Source: Fonticula-like sp. SCN 57-25
Lineage: Eukaryota; Nucleariida; Rotosphaerida
Direction of reading: 5' to 3'
NCBI GenBank assembly: GCA_001724245.1
Contig: MEDX01000005.1
Location: 1 to 64,000, forward strand
Length of the DNA: 64,000 bases
The notes under the pieces are model-generated. The model did no database searches and had not been told where the DNA came from. It was given only the letters and a program-made list of their open reading frames with translations. A program made the position numbers and the translations under genes. Shown here one piece after another: positions 22,201 to 33,775 of the stretch (position 1 is the first letter of the stretch; each line of letters opens with the position of its first letter).

Positions 22201-25200
22201 CTCGATGAAGCCGGCGATCGCCTCGCGGATCTCGTCGAGCGTGACGAGCACGGTCGGGATAAAGTTCATAAAGAGCTGGTTGCAGTCGCACAGCGGGTGC
22301 TGCGGCAGCTTGAGCTCGAGCGCGTCGAGCGATTCGCTGATGACGCGGTCGGCCTCCGAGATCAGATAGTCCTTGGGCGCCTCGGTCGACTGCATGAGAC
22401 CCGGGCGGATGAGCGCGCGCACGAAGAAGCGCTCGTCGCTCTTGTTCTGCTTGCCCGTGCCATAGTACATGTGGATCGAGCGCGACTCGAGCATGATGGC
22501 GCGCACGTCAAAGTGGACCATGCGGAAGAGCTCGAGCTGGAAGGCGAGCGCGGGCTCGAGGTGGCGGATGCCAGTGTCCTCGCCATAGTCGTCGCGCTCG
22601 CGGAAGGTAAAGTAGGCCGGCTGCTGCTCAAAGCGCTGCACGACAAACGTAACGCGGCGAATCCACTTGCCGCGAAGCGCCACCTTGAACTGGTTGAACG
22701 TCGGCAGGATGAGCGCGCGGATGCGGTCGTCGTCGCCTTCCATCTCGGACGGTACCGTGAGCGCCACGTTGAGCACATTCATCGCCTCGACGTGGTCGTC
22801 CATCGGGTACGGCATCTCGTCAATCAGCGCGCCAAAGCTACGGCGGAACTCGTCAATCGACGCAAACGCCGTCATCATGCCCGTGCGCAGTGGCTCGCGC
22901 GTGACAGAGTCGGCGTTGAACGACGACGTCGACTCGTTGCGGGGCAGCGCAAAGAGGGCCTCGGACACGGACATGTTGCGCGAGGAAAAGGAGCCAGCGC
23001 CGCCTAGGCGCGGGCGCGACTCGCCCGAAAAGGCCGAGGGAATATCGGCCGTGCTGCTGAGCGTCTCAGACGTGGTGTACATCGGGTAGCGGAAGTTCCA
23101 CTCGAGCAGCGGGCGCACCGGCATGGGCGAACCCGCCGCGTCGCCGCCCTCCTGCTTGATGGTGCGGTACACGAGGCTCTCGACGACGTAGGCGCGGTAG
23201 GCGCGGCGAATGTACACCTCGACGGCGGCCATGGCGATGGACAGGTTGGCGTCAAAAAAGAAGGGGTGCAGCACGTCGTAGATGGTCACGTTGCGCTCGA
23301 CGATTCCCTTGATCTTGCTGAGCTCTGGCGGGCGGCAGCCGACGGGCATGGCCGACGTGGACGCGGTAGCGGCGTTGCCCTGCTTCTGCGAGGCAGGCGC
23401 CGAAGAACGCGAGCCCATAAAGAGAGAGTCAGAGTCGGACGACTCGCCCTCGTCATAGGTCGACGCGGCGGGGGCCAAGTAGTCGCCGCCGACATCGATG
23501 CCGACGCTGCTCGTAAGCACCGTCTCCATCTCGCGCTGGCGCTCCTTGTACGATGGGAGGAGCGACTCGACGAGCAGCGCGCGCGCCTTGAGCGCGACCT
23601 TTGCGACGTTGCGGCCCTGGAGGTCGGCGAGCTGGTTGAGCGCGCTGGCGTAGTGCGCGTCGAGGCCCGCAGAGGTCTCCTTGATGTGGTCGAGCAGGAT
23701 GAGCACGAGTGCGTTCTTGCTGTTGAGCTTGGCGTGCGAGCGCATAATGGCAACGACGCTGTCGAGGTCCTCGCGGCTCTGGTCGCGCAGCTGCGAGAGC
23801 ACGTCCTCTGGCCGGCGGCCCTCAACGCTGAACAGCAGCTCAACGCTGAGGTAGCGCGTCAGCAGGCCGCGCACGACCGCCTTCTCGTAGGCGAGCGAGC
23901 CGTCACGGAAGTTGGTCAGCAGCTCGGCGATGGGCGCGAACGTGGCCTTGAGCACGTCGCGATCTGACGCCTTGGGGATCTGCGCGGCATGCTCGTGGTA
24001 AAAGGCGAGTAGCGCCTGCGCGGGAAAGTCGCGGCTGGGGTCGGCAAGCACCTGCTGCAAACGCGCAACAATCTTTGGTGGGAGGCGCGACTCGAGCGCC
24101 GCCAGCTGCTCCTGCAGCTCGAGGTACGGCAGCTCGGGGTTCCTGAGTACCGAAAAGAGCTCCCGCGCCACGTCGGCAACCTTGCCCGAAAGGTCAAAGC
24201 CCGCCATGACGTGCTCGAGAAGGCTCAGGTGGCGCCGCAGGACGTGGTTGGCGCGCGGGTTAGGCACCGCCGGCGAGCCCCACTTGGGCAGCAGGCCCTC
24301 GAACGGCTGCGCGTGCTTGACGCGCGACGGGTCGTCGAGCGTGAGGATGCCAATCACGTCGCCGTTCTGCATCGCCGACCCGGCCTGCACCAAGAAGCGC
24401 ACTGTGCCGGCCTCGCTCACCACGAGCGGCATGTACATCTTCATGACCTCAATCTCGGCGTACGGCTGGTTCGCGTCGACGTGGTCGCCGTCCTCGACGA
24501 CGTAGCGCACGAGCTTGCCCGGCGATGGCGCGCGGAGCTTTGTCGGGTCGCTGTCCTTTTCGAGGACGCACGTCTTACCGTCAACGACGAGGCGCGTGCT
24601 GGCCACGTCTTCCTTGGCGTACGTGACGTGGCTGCGCCCGTTCAGCTGGATCAGCAAGCCGCCGTCGCTCAGACTGCGCGCGTTCACGTCCACAAACGAG
24701 CCGTTGATGAAGAGCGTGTAGCTCTGCGCCGCCGACTGCGTCACCAAAAAGCTGTACTTTACATTGTCGTGCAGAATGTCGACCGCATAGTCGGTGCGAA
24801 GAAGGTCCGCGCTCGGGTTCTGCCCCTTTTGGAGCAGCCGCTTGTACTCGTCGACGCGCTGGCGGTACATGACCTCGGTGCGGTACACGGCGCCGCACAC
24901 GACGGCGATGAATCTGTCGGGCCGCTCGGCCGTGAGCTTGTCGCGGATAAGCGCGTCGAGCCACGCGGTCGTGAACTGGTTCTTTTCAAACGCCTCCGTC
25001 TGCAGCAGCGTGATGAGGTACTCTACGGTCGTGCGGAAGTCGGAGCGAATCGACACCTCCTTGAGCGCGACAACCATGTTGCGGCGCGCCTGCTGGCGGT
25101 TCTCGCCGTACGCAAAGACGTGGCCAAACTGCGAGTCGGCGTACTCATGGACGCCGCCGGACGACCCGACGGAAAAGTAGCCCCAGACGTTTGTGCTCGA

Positions 25201-26600
25201 GCGGAAGTTGAGCTCGTGGACAACGCCTGACGACGGCTTGAAGCCCTGGTCGGGGTTCTCGGCCGTGAGGCGGACGGCGATGACGTGGCCGCGCGGGGCG
25301 GGCTTGCTCTGCGTCTTGTAGCTCTCCTTGTTGTCAAAGTGGAGGTCGATGTCCGTCGTGCTCGACGGCGAGAGACCGTACAGCACGCGGATGTCGCGGA
25401 TGCGGTGCAACGGGATGCCCATCGAGACCTGCAACTGCGCGGCGGGCAGGTTCACCGACGACACCATCTCGGTCGTTGGATGCTCCACCTGCAGGCGCGG
25501 GTTCAGCTCGAGGAAGCAAAACTCGTTCGTCTCGGGCATGTAGAGGTACTCGACCGTGCCGACCGACGCGTAACCGACGAGGCCAGCGAGCCGCACGGCG
25601 CCCTTTTCGAGCTGCTCGAGCGTCTCGGGAGGCGCAATCGTCACGGGTGCCTCCTCAATGATCTTTTGGTGACGACGCTGTACAGAGCAGTCGCGCCCAA
25701 AGATCGAGATCGCGTTACCGTACTGGTCCGCAAGCACCTGCACCTCAAGGTGGCGCGCGTTCGACGCCACCCGCATGATAAAGATGGGCGAGCCGGGCAC
25801 CTCGCCCTGCACCTGCGCAAACAACTGCGCAAAGTTGTCCGGCCCAGAGATCAGACGAATACCCTTGCCGCCGCCGCCCTCGGACGCCTTGACCATCACA
25901 GGGAACCCGATCCGCGTCGCGATCTCGAGGCCCGTCTCGGCGTCGCTCACGCACGCGCGCTCATACACGTCCGCGGGGACAGAAACAGCCTCGCCGCGGC
26001 GCACATTCGAGCAGTCGATCGTCAGGCCATCGCCCGACCAGGGAATGCACGGCACATTCGCAGACTGCGCCACAATCGTCGACGAGATCTTGTCGCCGAG
26101 CGCGCGCATCGCGCTGCCGGGCGGGCCCAGGAAGGCGATCTTGGACGCTGTCCGCGACAGCATGTCGGGCAGCTTGGGATTCTCAGACGCATGGCCCCAG
26201 CCGGCCCACACGCCGTGCACACCAAGGCGCTCCGCAAGATCCACAATCAGCTCAACATTCGCATAGTTGTTGTTGTTTGTCCCTCCGGGAACCTCGACAA
26301 AGTTGTCCGCCATCCTAATATAGTCGGCATTCGCCTTCATGTCCTCAGGCGTCGCCATCACAGTAAACTCGATGGCGCGCTCATCGCCAAACGTCTCGTA
26401 CGCCCACTTGCGAATAGAGCGGATACCCTTGACTGCGGCAATACCATTGTTCGCGATGAGGATCTTTTCAATCACCTTGGTGCCACCAGACTGGCGCACA
26501 AAATCGGCCACGGGGCCTAGAACAACAAGGCATGCCGCCCGTGAGATCGCGCGCAAGGGGAGGAGAGGCGAGGCATACCAACAGCCGAAGCAAGCGACAT
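19261..26600 (-). CDS. ACC1: Acetyl-CoA carboxylase (multidomain, eukaryotic)
   Basis: Five exons: 26600-26579, 26516-21465, 21348-20691, 20516-19730, 19569-19261; 2275 residues, the usual fungal length. It makes malonyl-CoA, the first committed step of fatty-acid synthesis. Biotin carboxylase (about 10-520) has [13 protein letters not shown], the ATP-grasp loop [10 protein letters not shown] and [14 protein letters not shown]. The BCCP biotin site is EVMKMYMPL. The central region carries a likely Snf1/AMPK site in a [12 protein letters not shown] context, like yeast Ser1157. The carboxyltransferase domain begins near the conserved [20 protein letters not shown] and has [10 protein letters not shown] and [17 protein letters not shown]. 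No mitochondrial presequence, so cytosolic. The first exon is only 22 nt. The last intron uses GTGCGA...TTTTAG. Confidence 0.97.
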
Positions 26601-27147
26601 GATGCCGACCTGCAAGAAAAAACGCGCCGCTCAAGCAAAAATTAGATCGATCTCGCTATCGACGCCAATGTCGACGTCGAGGGATGACGTGACGCGATGT
26701 GGCGGACAAGCAGCACCCGCCGCACCTCTGCGTCGCCTCGAGAGACGCACCCAAGAGACGATCCCTGCGTGCGTGCAAGAGCCGGTCGCGAGCCTGCTAT
26801 CAAGGCTCTCTCCCTTTTTTTTTTTTCCCTCGCGGCACACGCGCACAAGGGCAGCTTTGCGTCCCCGGTCACCAGGTACACTTGACCAAGTACTGCCGTT
26901 TTTGGGGATACGGGTGACGTCACGTGTGGTGCGGTGATAAGCGGCCTGTGCACAGCCCGCCTCGCTCAATCCACAGTGCTGTGGGCAGGGCTGCGGCCGG
27001 CCCGACAGATAAGCAGAATACCTGTGGCAGGCCTGTGCAATGGCGTGGGTGAGATGCTTTTGGCAGCGTCGTGGGAGTATTGTGGGCAGGGCTGTGGGCA
27101 AGACTGCGGACAGTTTGCGGGAACGTGTCGTGGCCCGCGCCGTCATC
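26601..27147. promoter_or_regulatory. Divergent promoter ACC / ferredoxin
   Basis: About 550 bp. Contains TGACGTCACGTG (26915-26926), a fused CRE and E-box half, a poly-T run near 26816-26826, and three copies of CTGTGGGCA(G/A)G(G/A)CTG (26979, 27080, 27092). An in-frame ATG at 27040 could extend ferredoxin. Confidence 0.45.
26914..26927. promoter_or_regulatory. CRE/E-box composite site
   Basis: GTGACGTCACGTGT: a palindromic TGACGTCA (ATF/CREB-type bZIP core) that runs into CACGTG. It is located between the divergent ACC and ferredoxin genes. Function inferred. Confidence 0.45.
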
Positions 27148-27726
27148 ATGCTGCGCACGTTGGCTGGCAGGATTACAGGAGGGCTTGCAAGCGGGCTTGC
27201 AAGGAGGACGCTCGCGTCGCAGGGGTGCGTAGAGGCGTGCGCCTATTTTGTTTTGCTGATGGCGCCGCGGTAGAATTAAGGTGACGTTTATTACACAGGA
27301 AGGGCAGGAGGTCGAGACTGTGGGCCAGGAGGGCGACTCTCTCCTCCGGCTCGCCCACAAGTACGACATTGATCTCGAAGGTGCGCTCTGATCCCTCTGC
27401 GCTTGCGTTTGCTGAAGTGCTTGGATCAGGTGCTTGTGAAGAGTCGTGCGCGTGCTCCACGTGCCATGTCATCGTCACGGACCCCGCCTTGTTCGACGCC
27501 ATGCCCGAGGCGCTCGATGAGGAGAACGACATGCTGGATCTCGCCTTTGGCCTCACTGACACGTACGTGCTTTGAACGTTTTGTTTGTGCGCACACTGAC
27601 CGCGCGCGCAGATCACGGCTGGGGTGCCAGGTGAAGCTGGCGCCGTACCTCGACGGCCTCGTGGTCAAGGTGCCGAGCGCCACGCGCAACATGGCCGTGG
27701 ACGGGCACAAGCCAAAGCACCACTGA
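27148..27726 (+). CDS. YAH1: Mitochondrial [2Fe-2S] ferredoxin (Yah1/FDX-like)
   Basis: Four exons (27148-27224, 27273-27380, 27430-27562, 27610-27726), 144 residues. It donates electrons for Fe-S cluster and heme A/steroid chemistry in the matrix. The N-terminal 26 residues (MLRTLAGRITGGLASGLARR...) form an Arg-rich amphipathic presequence. The core starts IKVTFITQEGQE. Cluster ligands are in C-x5-C-x2-C (ACEESCACSTC) plus the later Cys in RLGCQV, with the vertebrate-type acidic helix MPEALDEENDMLDLAFGLT. The tail VKVPSATRNMAVDG is typical. An upstream in-frame ATG at 27040 would lengthen the presequence by 36 residues rich in Arg. All splice junctions restore invariant residues. Confidence 0.93.
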
Positions 27727-28079
27727 AGAGAAAAAATATGAAACCAATATGAATTATGATAGAACGGAGCGGCGGGGCGGCGGACGAAGGCTATTTCAGG
27801 CGGGGTTGGACGCGCTCCTGTAAAAGCCTTTCTGCCCGCCGTGCACAACATTCTTTATCGCTGCGCCGTAGAATGCGGTCAGTATTTTGCTTTTCCTTCT
27901 CTCGCTTTTCCTGCATTCAATACAAACCAATAATGTATGTTTCGCGACAAACACAAATGGATACCACTGGCATATGGTGAACACCGGAACATCAATTACA
28001 CAATGGTAGAAATAATGATAATAATAATGATAATGATAATAATAGCAATAGTTTACAGTGATTGATAAAATACATCCCC
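27727..28079. other. Convergent spacer with trinucleotide repeat
   Basis: 3' flanks of ferredoxin and the Nudix gene. An (AAT/GAT)n tract lies at 28011-28047. No gene is seen. Confidence 0.5.
28011..28047. repeat. Degenerate (AAT)n/(GAT)n microsatellite
   Basis: Repeated ATAATG/ATAATA trinucleotide units downstream of the Nudix hydrolase stop codon. Confidence 0.7.
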
Positions 28080-28654
28080 TCAGATACCAAAAGCCGTTCG
28101 GATGGCACGCTGCATATCGGGCCGGCAGCAGAGAGCGAGCGCCTCCTCCGGTGCCACCTACAGAGCAATGACGTTAACAACAAGAAAAGTAAGTAATTGA
28201 CGCACAAATTGCCGTGGCCGACCCTTCTCCGGATAATCTTGTAGTACGTTGTTCACGGCCATCTTGTAGTACAGGTAAACGTGCTTGTCGGTGGACTCCT
28301 CAAACATGAGCGTCGCCGAATCGCCCTGCACGCCCGACTCTTCCCACGCCTCGCGACGCGCTGCCTCCTGTGTCGATCCGCGCGTCAGTACAAAGTGTAT
28401 GCCCCTCATCGCTGAGCGCACCTCGGACGTCTCATTGGAATCCCAGCCGCCCTTGGGGATGATCCAGTCGCCCTTGCGGAGACTGCGTGACGTCAGCAAA
28501 AACGACGCAAAACAAAGCGATTTTCGTACCTCTGAATGAGAACAACGCGCGAGTCGTAGACTGGCACGCAGATACACACCATCCGCTGGCCCGACTCGCT
28601 GTACCGCTGCATGTCGCGGCCGACATGCTCCTGGAACACCGCCGTTGCCGCCAT
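28080..28654 (-). CDS. Diphosphoinositol polyphosphate phosphohydrolase-type Nudix enzyme
   Basis: Four exons (28654-28530, 28482-28422, 28367-28206, 28157-28080), 141 residues. The Nudix box is complete after splicing: G-x5-E-x7-REAWEESGV, spanning GGWDSNETSEEAARREAWEE. DIPP/Aps1 features are also present: RMVCICVPV at the start, WIIPKGGW before the box, and RPRQF with VAPEEALALCCRPD near the end. Such enzymes hydrolyse inositol pyrophosphates and diadenosine polyphosphates in the cytosol. The short size, without extension, resembles human NUDT3/4 and yeast Ddp1. Divergent from the Zn2Cys6 gene, 200 bp apart. Confidence 0.88.
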
Positions 28655-28660
28655 TGTGGA

Positions 28661-28675
28661 GTCACGTGATTTGAT
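28661..28675. promoter_or_regulatory. Palindromic E-box, copy 2
   Basis: GTCACGTGATTTGAT, identical over 15 bp to 1247-1261, located 7 bp upstream of the Nudix gene start and within the divergent promoter shared with the Zn2Cys6 regulator. Confidence 0.5.
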
Positions 28676-28854
28676 CGGACACAGCATTGTGACAGTCCTG
28701 TTGTGAATCATCGCCGACGGCGGTCATTTCGGCGGCGGCGGCGTCGCCAAACCAAACACGCGTTCGTCTCCACGGCTCGGCGGGCGATCTGCGTGCCACA
28801 CCAGAGTCAGTAGCTTCTCTCTATAGCCTGCCCCCCTCTCAGTCCCTTGCCGAC

Positions 28855-31105
28855 ATGTCTGACGAGGACGACGGGAGCGATGAGGTCTCCGATCCCGGTG
28901 TGGCCTACGCCGCGGCATCAGCAACGCAAGCAGCGTACGGCCCAATCTGGCCTCTTGCCCCGCCGCCCTGGCGCGGTCCCTGTTCCACGTGCACTTACGC
29001 GTCCACATTGCGCTGATAGTGACAAGCTGCGTCGGATGCGCGACAAGCGCGTGTGCGTCCGGTGCAAGATCGGCAAGACGTTCTGCGATGAGGGCCGCCC
29101 GTGCCGGCGGTGCATTCGCCTCGGCCACGAGAACGATTGCGTGGACGCGCCGAGCAAGCAACCAAGACCGCGCGGCCCGGGGAAAGCAAAGCGTACGCAC
29201 TCGTTTGGGGCCGAATGGGGAGGGATCGTGTGTGTGTCCTAGCCACGCTGTGGATCCCGATGGGTCGGGGTGGCGTCGGCGGGATGATGGCGGTTAATAT
29301 TTGCTTTGTGTTGAGTTTATATCTGTTATGTAATTTGTTTATTTTTTCAATTGTGGTTTGTAATTTGCGGTTTGTATAAGAGTTTATTTTGTATTGTGCA
29401 TGTGTCTAATATCGCTGCAGGCCTTCTCCTGGACGCCATGTCCAATGACGTAAATGGCATCCGTCGCCCCGCCCAGCGCGCGCCGACCAATGGCCATGCA
29501 TCTTTGTCGTCGCCCGCATCCTCGCACATGACGAGCGAGCTCGGCGGCCATGCGGCGACGTTGGCGGGGATGCGCGACACAATGGACCCGATGATCGGCG
29601 CGGCCGACGCAATGTCGCCCAGCGCATTCGACACAGAGTACGACCACACAAAGGGTTTAATAGAAGGGCAGTAGTGTGTGTGTGTTTGGAAAGAGGGACG
29701 GAAAGAGACTAGCCATTTTTGTATGGATTATGTTGATTGCCGCGAATATGTTGTGTGTTTCATCCAATCACATCACTGATAATTTCGCCAATAGTTTATT
29801 TTCAACGAATCGGACGTCGGAGCAGCACTCTGACCTGTACCTTGAGGCCTCTTCCGGCGCGACGTCGTCGGCTTCCGGCGGCGACCCACTGACGCTCTTT
29901 TCGCTGACGTACTCGAACCACGACAGGACACCTGCTGATGTCATTGCAAGTGGTGTGCTGACCGCCAACTACTGCCAGGAGGTGTACAAGGAGCTCGTCA
30001 GGTGGCACGAGCGCATCACGCTCGGGACGGCGGCCATCACGGCGCCAATGTATATTTTATACTGGTACGATATTGATGGATGTTGGGTGGTATTGGGATT
30101 GTTGGCCAATCAGGGTGAAATTGGCAGCAGGGATGATATGATAGTTGCATGCATACATGGTTGCATGCACGGATTCATGGATATTTGTGGTTCTTGGTGT
30201 GTTTATGGAATGCTTCACGGAATGGTGTTGATGTTACGTATATGATGTGACTTTTCTGCTTTCGCCGTTGCTGATTTGTCGATAGCCGCCACTATATAGA
30301 GATGGCAACGCACTATAATGCGGTGTCGCCGTCCGTCCTTGCGTCGCACCGCGCATTTCTCCTGTCAAACCTCCCCGACACGCGCATGATCCGCGAGTAT
30401 CTCCTCGACCACCCGCAGCCACCGGCGGTACGCACGCTCATGTAATCAGTGGAGGGTTTCAGTGTTGTTTTATGCATGCAAAGTATATCTTATACGTGGT
30501 GTGTGCTTGTAGTGAAAGTATGTTTTTATCTGTGTATATATGTTCATATATGCGTATGCATGCACGTATGCATGTATGTTTGTGCATATGTGACTATCTA
30601 TCTATATATGTCTATATATCATCCTTTTCTTCAATTTTTTCTAACCTTATCTCAGAATGCCGACGACCTGAGCGACCGCGTGACAAACCTCGTCTATGAA
30701 AAACTCCCCCTCGCCGTCGTTCGCCTCCGCCAGGACAACTTTATCCTCCGCCCAACCTTTCTCAACGAGCACGCCCAGCGCCTCTTTGGCTACGCGCCGC
30801 ACGAGCTGGCCGACGCTGGCGTGGCGGGCATGTTTTTCGCACTCATCCTGCACCCCGACAGCTGGGTTGCCGTCGCCGTTGCCGCTGCCAGCGCCATCGT
30901 CAACAAGCAGGAGGTGTTTATGACGCGCGCGCGGTGCGTCGGGCGAGCCGCCGCGGGAGGGGACGCGGCCGGCGGGGGGGCGCGCCTGGGCATCGACGCG
31001 GCGGCCGCGGCAGGGGAGATGTTTGACGTTGTGATTACGTGTCAGATGGAGTACAGGAGCGGGCCGGTGCCGACGGCGGCCACAATCTTTGCGCAGGTCG
31101 TATGA
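28855..31105 (+). CDS. Zn2Cys6 transcription factor with PAS domain (ERT1/AcuK-like)
   Basis: Six exons (28855-28934, 29020-29192, 29421-29637, 29795-30049, 30286-30427, 30656-31105), 438 residues. The binuclear zinc cluster sits at about residues 34-64: C-x2-C-x6-C-x5-C-x2-C-x7-C in CVRCKIGKTFCDEG then CRRCIRLGHENDC, preceded by basic residues. The C-terminal PAS domain contains NEHAQRLFGYAPHELADAGV and continues to the last 40 residues. In ascomycetes ERT1/AcuK/AcuM proteins of this layout control gluconeogenesis and non-fermentable carbon use. Introns 2-5 are 157-236 nt, longer and more AT-rich than elsewhere in the window. Domain identity is confident; the target pathway is inferred from the family. 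Confidence 0.85.
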
Positions 31106-31503
31106 AGCCAAAATGAGGCGGTGTATTGTACGTGTACGAATAGGGAACAGATAAGAAGTATATTCATAAATGTGGATGCACAAAGAGAGGAAACACAAAG
31201 CGCGGCTATTCGGTTTGGCTAAGCGGGAAAGCGGTAAGTAATCAGGAAAAGTGGAAATGGCCAATCACAAAAAAGAAAATATCAAATGAAAGGGTGTGCA
31301 TGATACAGACGCTGCCCAACACACAAAGGGCATGATACCCATTGCTCCAATGACAAGATACGCTATGCAAAGACATCGATTGCACTCTATGACAAACTAC
31401 AACAGATACTCCCTGCGCAAAATGGACAGTCTACGCTCCAATCCACTCACAATCCATCCCAATAACACATGACTCCATATGCAACATGCCCACAGTTTTC
31501 ATA
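31106..31503. other. Convergent spacer
   Basis: 3' flanks of the Zn2Cys6 gene and eIF3g. No coding or RNA gene recognised. Confidence 0.4.
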
Positions 31504-32743
31504 TTATCCCGCTGCGTACCGGGCCCACTCGACGTGGAGAATGAGATTGTCGTAACCGTATCCGTTGAGCTGCTCGATGGCGCGCTGGGCGTCGTCCCTG
31601 TTGGCAAAGCTGACAAAGGCAAAGCCCTTCGAGTTCCTCGTAATCTTGTCGCGCGCGAGGTACGTGCGGTTGACCGAGCCAAAGTAGCGGAAGAGGTCCT
31701 GCAGGTCGTTCTCTGTCGTGTCCTCGGACAAGTTGGACACACGCACTGTCGACGCGTCCTCCATCGCTGCAAGCATGCGTCAGCACTGAGAAAGGAAAGC
31801 CGAGAAAAAGACATAATGGCACAAATAGCGGCATGGTGGCACAAATACAGGTTCATGCACAGACACAGGCACATACTACGCGGCACACGACACCAAAGAA
31901 CATCATGAAGCCGGCATCGCCAGAGCAAATAAAAGATCATCACGCACCCCGCTTGCGGTCGTAGGGCTCGCCCTTCCGGCCAAACTTGTCGCTTCCCACC
32001 CTGAGGTTTGGTGGCACATACTTTCCTCCTGCCGATGTGCCAGCCGCTCCCGTCCCTAAATAGCACGTCAGTCATCGCAAGTCCGGTTAAAAGGCATCCT
32101 CAGTGGGCATCGCCACTTGCCTCCTTCAACTTTCCCTTTTATCCCTCTTCTTCTTCAATTGCCACGCACCTTGGCCGTCGAGACCTCCCTGCACGGCGGC
32201 GGTAGCCTCAGCGGCCGCCTCAGTAAGAGCGCCGAGCGAGTCCTTGTAGGGGCACTTGCTCGTCCAGTGGTCGCCCTTGCAGACACGGCACACCACGATC
32301 TTGTCCTTCTTCTTGAGCGCGTCGGCGCCCTCAAGCGCCTCCTCCTCCTCGGCGGCGCTCTGCTTCAAGCTGAGCTTGACCGCGATGTTTTCCGAAAGCG
32401 TTGTCGTCGAGGGATCCGGCCCGGGCTTCCGGCCAGTCTCGTCGCCAAACTTGCGCCACTGCTTGCGCGCAGCGACGCTCTTGCTCACAGCGTGCGTCAC
32501 CTTGCTCACCTTAAACTTGCGCGTCACCTTCACCTGCCGGCCATCGTCATTCAGGTATGAAATCACAGTCTTGATGCCGTCGGCATCGGGGCCAATGATC
32601 TCGGTGGGGGGGAGGGCATCATCCTCATCATCAAGCGTCTCATCCGCCCAGTTCTTTTGACTGAAAATAAAGCAATGTTAGTGCGTTGTTATCAAGCAAA
32701 AAAGAGGCGCGGGGAAAGGAGGCAGCGAGGCGCACCCGCCCAT
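31504..32743 (-). CDS. TIF35/EIF3G: Translation initiation factor eIF3 subunit G
   Basis: Four exons (32743-32736, 32660-32170, 32055-31948, 31766-31504), 289 residues. eIF3g binds eIF3i/b and helps scanning and reinitiation. Exon 1 encodes just MGG minus one base (8 nt). Then QKNWADETLDDEDDALPP, the VKVTRKFKVSKVTHAV segment and the CCHC knuckle C-x2-C-x4-H-x4-C (CRVCKGDHWTSKCPY), the YVPPNLR motif, and a C-terminal RRM with RNP2 VRVSNLS and RNP1 KGFAFVSF. Domain order and length are those of the family. Divergent from BLOC1S1 with 176 bp between starts. Confidence 0.95.
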
Positions 32744-32881
32744 CTCGAATCCCTTTCTCACTCGATGGCGCGTGGGCAAGGGCAAGGGAGGATGCGGATT
32801 GGGTACACCCTGAATCGGCTCGGGGGGAAGCAAAATGGTTTACTCGGTTAAAAAGGGTCAGTCTGATTGGCCCATTCGTCG

Positions 32882-32902
32882 TGACGTCAGCGTGTGACGT
32901 CG
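32882..32902. promoter_or_regulatory. Two CRE-like sites in the eIF3g/BLOC1S1 promoter
   Basis: TGACGTCA at 32882-32889 and TGACGTCG at 32895-32902, 13 bp apart, 20-40 bp before the BLOC1S1 ATG. bZIP binding is inferred. Confidence 0.4.
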
Positions 32903-32919
32903 CACTATTGATCACCACA

Positions 32920-33526
32920 ATGGCGGCGACGGGATCCCTGAGCAGGGCGCTCAAGGAGCACAATGCCAGGCAGAGCGTGCTTCGCGGCGAGAGCGGTACG
33001 TGACAAACCTTTTTAAAAGCGTGCTCCGATTTGCGGACTGTTTATTAATTCTTCTTTTATAGAGAGGCTGAGAAAGGAGGCGATTGACTCGGTTTCTGGT
33101 GTTACTGATTTGATGGTGGACGTCCTCAATCAACGGTGCGCTGCCGCTTCACCCCTGCCGCTCATCTAACGCCTTTTTTTTTTAGTGTGCTTCAGGTCTT
33201 TTCTAATCAGCGCGAGCTCGAAGTTGAAGCGAAGCGCCTCCAGATGCTTTCGTCAAAGTACTCGCGTCAAACCGCCCAGTGGCTGACCATGATCGACAGC
33301 TTCAACACGTCGCTCAAGGAGCTGGGCGACGTGCAGAGCTGGGCGCGGAGCATTGAGAATGATATGAAGACAATTGCGCAGGCGCTGGAGTACGTCCACC
33401 AAGGTACGCAGGCATCATCGAGATTGGACATTCTTCAACTAACGCGCTCGCTATTCACCCCCAGGTGCCGCCGACTACGTCCATTCAGGTGGCACGATTG
33501 ACAGCGACCCAACGGTCCCCCAGTAG
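32920..33526 (+). CDS. BLOC1S1: BLOC-1 complex subunit 1 (BLOS1/GCN5L1-like)
   Basis: Four exons (32920-32995, 33063-33135, 33186-33403, 33465-33526), 142 residues. BLOC-1/BORC contain this helical subunit and act in lysosome-related organelle biogenesis and lysosome positioning. The alignment with human BLOC1S1 is end to end: SRALKEHNARQ, then LRKEAIDSV, VFSNQRELEVEAKRLQ, SRQTAQWLTMIDSFNTSLKELGDVQSWARSIE and MKTIAQALEYVHQG. The conserved family length is 125-153. Introns begin GTACGT, GTGCGC and GTACGC. Confidence 0.93.
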
Positions 33527-33775
33527 ACGTCTTTCATTTATATTCGCTCATTTTGTACACTTTTTTAATGATAATGATTCCCTTTCGATGCCGTTGCCCC
33601 GACTCTGCCCCAAACAATTGATGGCCACGTGGATGTTGATTTGGCGCTGATTTCGATTTGGCGCGAACGGAGCGCCACCGACCCGCCCTGCGGCGCATTC
33701 GCGTCTGCGCCGCCGATCCCTGGCTGATCCCTGCGTCCATTTTCGATACCTTTGTAGCCGTGTATTGAGCCTGTT

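Noticed and set aside
21646-26520. Very long open frames on the plus strand opposite acetyl-CoA carboxylase (for example 21646-23007, 24211-25230 and 25285-26520)
   Set aside because: They are mirror frames of a GC-rich, codon-biased gene; the products are Arg/Ala/Val-rich with no domain, and the minus strand gives a full ACC protein.
27040-27147. Upstream ATG of ferredoxin as the definite start
   Set aside because: It is in frame and plausible, but the downstream ATG at 27148 already gives a complete presequence, so I kept it as an alternative only.
29676-30245. Continuous plus-strand frame through 29676-30245 as a separate gene
   Set aside because: Its central part is exon 4 of the Zn2Cys6-PAS gene; the flanking parts are AT-rich introns with proper splice signals.
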